Below are positions 18,001 to 20,610 of a stretch of 20,610 nt of DNA, in pieces. This DNA comes from Cyanobacteria bacterium UBA2566 (lineage in GTDB: Bacteria; Cyanobacteriota; Cyanobacteriia; Cyanobacteriales; Desertifilaceae), in assembly GCA_002340255.1 (NCBI GenBank), contig DDLS01000150.1:1-20610 (forward strand). Direction: 5' to 3'. A model generated the notes under the pieces. It saw only the letters and a program-made list of their open reading frames with translations. It made no database searches and was not told the DNA's origin. Within the stretch, counting starts at the first letter, position 1. Each line of letters starts with the position of its first letter. Made by a program: the position numbers and the translations under genes.

Positions 18001-20037
18001 CGTTGCGGCCACATATTCTCCTACACTGTGACCCATGACTACATTGGGTTTAATTCCCCAAGATTCCCATAACTTGAACAAAGCATATTCAATGGCAAAT
18101 AAAGCCGGTTGGGTATAAGCGGTTTGGTCTAATAAACTAGAGCTTGACTTTTGGTCTTCTTTCGGGTAAAGAACTTCTAATAACGGATAGTCTAAATAGG
18201 GCTGTAAAATTTGGTCGCATCGATCTAAAGCTTGACGAAAAGTTGGCACAGTTTCATACAATTGCTTACCCATATTCACATACTGGGAACCTTGGCCGGT
18301 GAATAGGAACGCTATTTTAGAACTTGCGCTACCGCGATCGAATTCTCCACAAGAGAGGCCAACGACTTCCTGTCCTCTTTTCCAATCAAGTAGCTTTTCT
18401 GCTAATTCCTTTGGGTCAGAAGCTATCACGGCTAGTCGATGCTGAAAATGTTTCCTTCCCGTATTCGCCGTGTAACAGATCTCTGCTATTGCCACATCAG
18501 GATCGGTTTCTAAATACGTTTGATAACGACTGACTAAATCTTCTAAAGCTTGTTCGGTTTTAGCAGAGAGTGTCAAGAGATGAACAGGACGTTTTAACTC
18601 ATCTTGTCTGTTGCCTTGGTCACTGAGCGCAGTCGAAGTGTGCCTATTGCCTTCTCTTGGTGCTTCTTCTAAAAGAATATGAGCATTAGTCCCACCCATG
18701 CCAAAGGAACTCACTCCTGCTATTCTGGGTTTTCCCTCATCAGACCACGACATTAATGAAGTCGGAATTTTTATGGGTAATTTATCCCAATCTACATGGG
18801 GATTCGGTTCTTTTAAATGCAAATGAGGCGGAATTTCCTGATGCTGAAGGGCTAAAATCACCTTCATCAAGGACGATACACCGGCTGCTGCTTCCAAATG
18901 CCCAAGATTTGTCTTGACCGATCCCACAATTAGAGGGGAATCTGCCGGACGATTTTTGCTGTATACTTCTGCCAGAGCTTCTATCTCAATGGGGTCTCCT
19001 AAAGATGTTCCTGTCCCGTGAGCCTCCAAATAGCTAATTTGATGAGCTTCTAATTTTGCATTGCTCAAAGCTTGTTGAATCACCTGTTTTTGAGCCATTC
19101 TATTAGGAACTGTCATCCCACTACTGGGCCCATCATGATTAACCGCAGAACCTCGAATCACGGCTGAAATCAGATCCCCATCACTGATGGCATCAGACAA
19201 GCGTTTCAAAACCAGGACACCACATCCTTCTCCTTGACCATAACCATTAGCAGCAGCATCAAATGTTTTGCAACGACCATCCGGGGATAGTGCCCTCAGT
19301 TGGCAACGACCAATCGTGCTGAAGGGCGATAAGATTAAATTCACTCCACCGACTAAGGCTAAGTTGGATTCTCCTGAGCGCAAACTCTGACAGGCAAGAT
19401 GGGCAGCCACTAAAGAACTTGAACAAGCTGTATCGACCTGTATATTAGACCCTTGCAAACCCAAGAGATGAGAAATACGACCGACTCCAATACTTCTATT
19501 ACTTCCCAGAGTCGGGTAACTTTTGGCTTCGTTGAAAATGACGGAAGAATAGTCATCGGTGGAGATACCCATGAAGACACTGGTCTGACTATTCTTCAGG
19601 TTTGTCCAGGTTTGCCCAGAATTTTCTAGGGCTTCCCAGGTTACCTCTAAAAGTAATCTGTACTGAGGGTCTAAATTCACTGCTTCTCTGGGAGCAATGC
19701 CAAAAAATAAGGGATCGAACTGGTCAACTTGCTCAATAAAGCCCCCTTCTTTGGTATAAGTTTTCCCTGGGACTTCTGGATCGGGATCGTAATAAGCACT
19801 GACATCCCAGCGATCGCCAGGAACGGGGGTGATAGCATCTATGCCATCATGCAATAAATTCCAATATTTTGAGGGATCAGTGGCTCCTCCAGGAAATCGG
19901 CAGGCCATTCCCACAATGGCGATCGGTTCGGTTTTGGCTTTATTGACGGCTTCAAGCTTACCCCGCATGTCCTTCAGGGTTTGCAAGACTTCTTTGGATA
20001 AGACGTTTGGTTGCTTTGTTGGGGAAGCATCGCTCAT
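15091..20037 (-). CDS. Modular type I PKS, KS-AT-KR-ACP (beta-hydroxy-forming module)
   Basis: One complete elongation module, 1648 aa. Residues 1-36 form an N-terminal docking helix. The KS follows (about 37-460) with active-site Cys205 in DTACSSS and catalytic His340 (HGTGT) and His380 (NLGH). The AT (about 575-885) has Ser671 in GHSVGEY; HAFH at 771-774 is the malonyl-CoA signature. A helical linker (about 940-990) leads to a KR structural part and then the catalytic KR (about 1238-1410): GGLGALG from 1245, Ser1373, Tyr1386, Asn1390. LDD at 1329-1331 marks a B-type KR, predicting a D-configured hydroxyl. The ACP carries Ser1557 in GMDSLMAVEL. The C-terminus ends in an acidic stretch plus helix (E-E-D-F-E-A-L-A-A-Q-Q-L), a docking tail. 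There is no DH or ER, so the predicted product is a beta-hydroxyacyl-ACP. The start is fixed by AAGGAGG. The KS-AT linker holds a 36-nt repeat element. Domains are directly visible; stereochemistry and substrate are inferred from family motifs. Confidence 0.97.
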   Translation of the reverse strand: MSDASPTKQPNVLSKEVLQTLKDMRGKLEAVNKAKTEPIAIVGMACRFPGGATDPSKYWNLLHDGIDAITPVPGDRWDVSAYYDPDPEVPGKTYTKEGGFIEQVDQFDPLFFGIAPREAVNLDPQYRLLLEVTWEALENSGQTWTNLKNSQTSVFMGISTDDYSSVIFNEAKSYPTLGSNRSIGVGRISHLLGLQGSNIQVDTACSSSLVAAHLACQSLRSGESNLALVGGVNLILSPFSTIGRCQLRALSPDGRCKTFDAAANGYGQGEGCGVLVLKRLSDAISDGDLISAVIRGSAVNHDGPSSGMTVPNRMAQKQVIQQALSNAKLEAHQISYLEAHGTGTSLGDPIEIEALAEVYSKNRPADSPLIVGSVKTNLGHLEAAAGVSSLMKVILALQHQEIPPHLHLKEPNPHVDWDKLPIKIPTSLMSWSDEGKPRIAGVSSFGMGGTNAHILLEEAPREGNRHTSTALSDQGNRQDELKRPVHLLTLSAKTEQALEDLVSRYQTYLETDPDVAIAEICYTANTGRKHFQHRLAVIASDPKELAEKLLDWKRGQEVVGLSCGEFDRGSASSKIAFLFTGQGSQYVNMGKQLYETVPTFRQALDRCDQILQPYLDYPLLEVLYPKEDQKSSSSLLDQTAYTQPALFAIEYALFKLWESWGIKPNVVMGHSVGEYVAATVAGVFSLEEGLKLIAMRGRLMQQLPSGGEMVAAMASKSVVQEAIAEYSAQVAIAAINGPESTVISGESAAIATLCRKLKAMGVKTKHLQVSHAFHSPLMEPMLADFAAVAREVTYRQPKIKFVSNTTGQKAGNEVTKAEYWVNHIRQPVQFYQSIKTLHEQGNELFLEIGPKPILLGMGSRCLLESIGVWLPSLRPGVQEWQQMLSSLGQLYVKGITVNWSGFDQDFTHKKVALPTYPFQRQRCWVERTENEQETPQASGNITETQVVKLLTQGKTAAIAQQLEKAVNFSPEQRKLLPELLEVLAKQHQEQLAAAAIENWFYEIQWKPLDRSSSKANLQPSHWLIFADSTGVAEKIAQKLQQQGHQYSLVYRSKSYHQPEAGKYQLNPSIPEEFDQLYQDIQERNQLPLSKFIHLWSLDTPESKDLTPNILEETQLWGCGSVMHLVQTLLKNTSTPQLWLVTRGSQSVLSKDNQIPGLATSPLWGLGRVVSIENPQLWGGLVDLDPQAPAEDEIERLWQLLANEPEEDHLALRGEKTYVARLVNQKPPEFSQPLSLLSEGSYLITGGLGALGRYTAQWLVEKGAKNIVLTGRRPPSENVQETIEKLEQKGCQVKVLLGDVSLEEEIAKILEEIQTSMPRLKGIIHAAGVLDDGILQQMDWERFTKVMSPKVIGTWNLHRLTQNLPLDFFVCFSSIASLMGSPGQGNYAAANAFMDTLASYRRSIGLSGLAINWGAWASEGMAARLAVEYQNRIQSSGISEISPKEGMYALDILLGNQSSIDRVGVIPIQWSVLAEHWSGIQNSSLLRELLQKEEWGEQDTLKQNVKANILAKLEAASPEERQEILIEHIRGQVVQVLGLSSSQLPEMNVGFMEMGMDSLMAVELKNRLQNQLETHLPETIAMEYPTVAKLSLYVEELMEWQAKEQEKVSGGQSQREESEEDLFPNLEEISEEDFEALAAQQLETLKNML
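18203..18237 (-). repeat. 35-nt tract identical to 13219-13253 (AT region)
   Basis: These 35 bases are identical to 13219-13253 in the next PKS gene, in the early AT region upstream of the GHSVGEY serine. The flanks differ at both ends. The corresponding part of the third PKS (around 1935-1970) is clearly diverged. This fits recent duplication or gene conversion between the first two complete PKS genes. Confidence 0.85.
18608..18653 (-). repeat. 36-nt dispersed-repeat-like insertion in KS-AT linker (copy A)
   Basis: On the + strand, CTGTTGCCTT (18608-18617) recurs as CTATTGCCTT (18644-18653) exactly 36 nt later. The sequence between includes CACTGAGCGCAGTCGAAGTG. Read in the gene's frame it encodes G-N-R-H-T-S-T-A-L-S-D-Q-G-N (residues about 463-476 of the PKS), in the flexible linker after the KS. 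Thirty-six nt is 12 codons, so the frame is kept. The core resembles a short repeat I recall as dispersed in cyanobacterial genomes; that identification is from memory, not a search. The downstream PKS gene has the same element at the same place. Confidence 0.75.
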
Positions 20038-20038
20038 T

Positions 20039-20610
20039 TTAGTCTTCCTCCTTCAGTAACGCTTGAATTTCTTCTAATTCTGACGCGATCGCGCTATCTA
20101 GCTCTCCTTCAAATTGCGTTTCTATCTTCTGGGGAGGACTTATCGTTTCACTCTCTTCAGCACCCCCTGCTTCGTCTTGTTCTTCTGGGCAAATTTCTTC
20201 GATCAAATATTCCGCTAAGTCTTTAATATTAGACTTTTCAAACAACGTGGCTGTGCTAATCGAAGACCCAAACGTAGAACTCAACACATTTCTTAGCTCA
20301 ACCGCCATCAAAGAATCCATTCCCATCTTAAAGAAGCCTAACTCAGGATCGGGAAGTTTAGATTTTGAGAATCCGATAATTTTAGCGACATCATTTTGCA
20401 GATGCTCGATCAGGATTTCGAGCCGTTCGCTTTCTGGTGCTTGATAAAGTTGTTGTAATACTTCCGATTGCTGTTCCGAACTCTGTTGTCCATCTGTTGC
20501 TTCTGAATCTAGGGAGATTTGGGTCAAAAATGATCCTTTTCCTCCTAGCTCATAGAGTTGCTTAAATAAATCCCAATTGATATCTGCTACTACCGTTTGA
20601 GCGCTAGGGC
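20039..20610 (-). CDS. Type I polyketide synthase, C-terminal end (ACP + docking tail), 5' part outside window
   Basis: Last 189 residues of a modular PKS; the frame stays open to base 20610, so this is a 5'-partial gene. A TTG at 20527 is not a start: upstream of it the frame continues through A-D-I-N-W-D-L-F-K-Q-L-Y, a stretch typical of the segment just after a PKS ketoreductase. An acyl carrier protein follows, with the phosphopantetheine motif G-M-D-S-L-M-A-V-E-L (Ser codon at 20312-20314), which carries the growing chain as a thioester. After an acidic, Glu/Pro-rich linker the protein ends in a predicted short helix (E-L-D-S-A-I-A-S-E-L-E-E-I-Q-A-L-L), a likely C-terminal docking element for the next PKS. 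That PKS starts one base after this TAA stop, so the two genes are probably co-transcribed and translationally coupled. The module's earlier domains cannot be seen; a KR is inferred only from the post-KR segment. Confidence 0.93.
   Translation of the reverse strand, partial: PSAQTVVADINWDLFKQLYELGGKGSFLTQISLDSEATDGQQSSEQQSEVLQQLYQAPESERLEILIEHLQNDVAKIIGFSKSKLPDPELGFFKMGMDSLMAVELRNVLSSTFGSSISTATLFEKSNIKDLAEYLIEEICPEEQDEAGGAEESETISPPQKIETQFEGELDSAIASELEEIQALLKEED
20047..20053 (-). promoter_or_regulatory. Strong Shine-Dalgarno (AAGGAGG) for the KS-AT-KR-ACP PKS
   Basis: The minus strand reads AAGGAGG, 9 nt before the ATG at 20037, inside the last codons of the preceding PKS gene. It is the best ribosome-binding match in the window and fixes the downstream start. 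A one-base spacer (20038) separates the TAA stop from the ATG, which suggests re-initiation or coupling. Confidence 0.85.

Larger units (their letters stand above)
2879..20092. repeat. HIP1 palindromes (GCGATCGC), 13 copies by eye
   Basis: Copies begin at 2879, 5485, 5581, 6521, 6835, 12808, 13959, 14944, 17162, 17786, 17867, 19810 and 20085. Chance expectation for an 8-mer in this length is about 0.3. HIP1 is a hallmark of many cyanobacterial genomes. Four copies fall within 1.4 kb of the NRPS adenylation region and none was seen between 6843 and 12807. All are inside coding sequence. Confidence 0.85.

Noticed and set aside
20512..20527. TTG at 20527 as start of a small free-standing ACP
   Set aside because: The frame continues upstream to the window edge with a post-KR PKS sequence, so it is an internal Leu codon.
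1..20610. Thioesterase, reductase, halogenase, transporter or resistance gene
   Set aside because: No such domain was found; release and tailoring functions must lie outside the window.

Overview
The window is a stretch of a cyanobacterial modular polyketide / non-ribosomal peptide (PKS/NRPS) assembly line. All genes lie on the minus strand, so biosynthesis reads from base 20610 down to base 1. A cyanobacterial origin is supported by the HIP1 palindrome GCGATCGC, found at least 13 times in 20.6 kb where chance predicts about 0.3. The moderate G+C and the family character of the proteins agree: HAFH-type malonyl ATs, a sterol-MT-like C-methyltransferase, and class-2-like docking helices. Genus and product cannot be named from the sequence.

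Layout in transcription order: (1) the 3' end of an upstream PKS gene, reaching past the right edge, with an ACP and a C-terminal docking tail; (2) a 1648-aa PKS, KS-AT-KR-ACP; (3) a 2189-aa fully reducing PKS, KS-AT-DH-ER-KR-ACP; (4) an NRPS of about 1584 aa, docking-C-A(with internal N-methyltransferase)-PCP; (5) the first 1224 residues of another PKS, KS-AT-C-methyltransferase, running off the left edge. Spacers are 1, 31, -4 (ATGA overlap) and 66 nt, so this looks like one operon. No promoter, terminator, tRNA, rRNA, transposase or CRISPR was seen, and almost every base is coding.

Working together, and assuming colinearity, gene 2 adds malonate and reduces to a (B-type) beta-hydroxyl. Gene 3 adds malonate and reduces to methylene. 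Gene 4 adds an amino acid whose A-domain code (D-I-L-Q-L-G-L-I-W-K) reads as glycine and N-methylates it to sarcosine. Gene 5 adds malonate and C-methylates it. The predicted fragment is a 5-hydroxyacyl chain amide-linked to N-methylglycine, then extended with an alpha-methylated C2 unit. The chain start, release step and final product are outside the window.

Points most worth a second look: the PKS-to-NRPS interface (a C-terminal W-x-E-x-E-L tail facing a TubC-type docking domain); the 36-nt in-frame direct-repeat element in the KS-AT linker of two PKSs; the mosaic, nearly identical AT regions; and the predicted sarcosine-polyketide junction.
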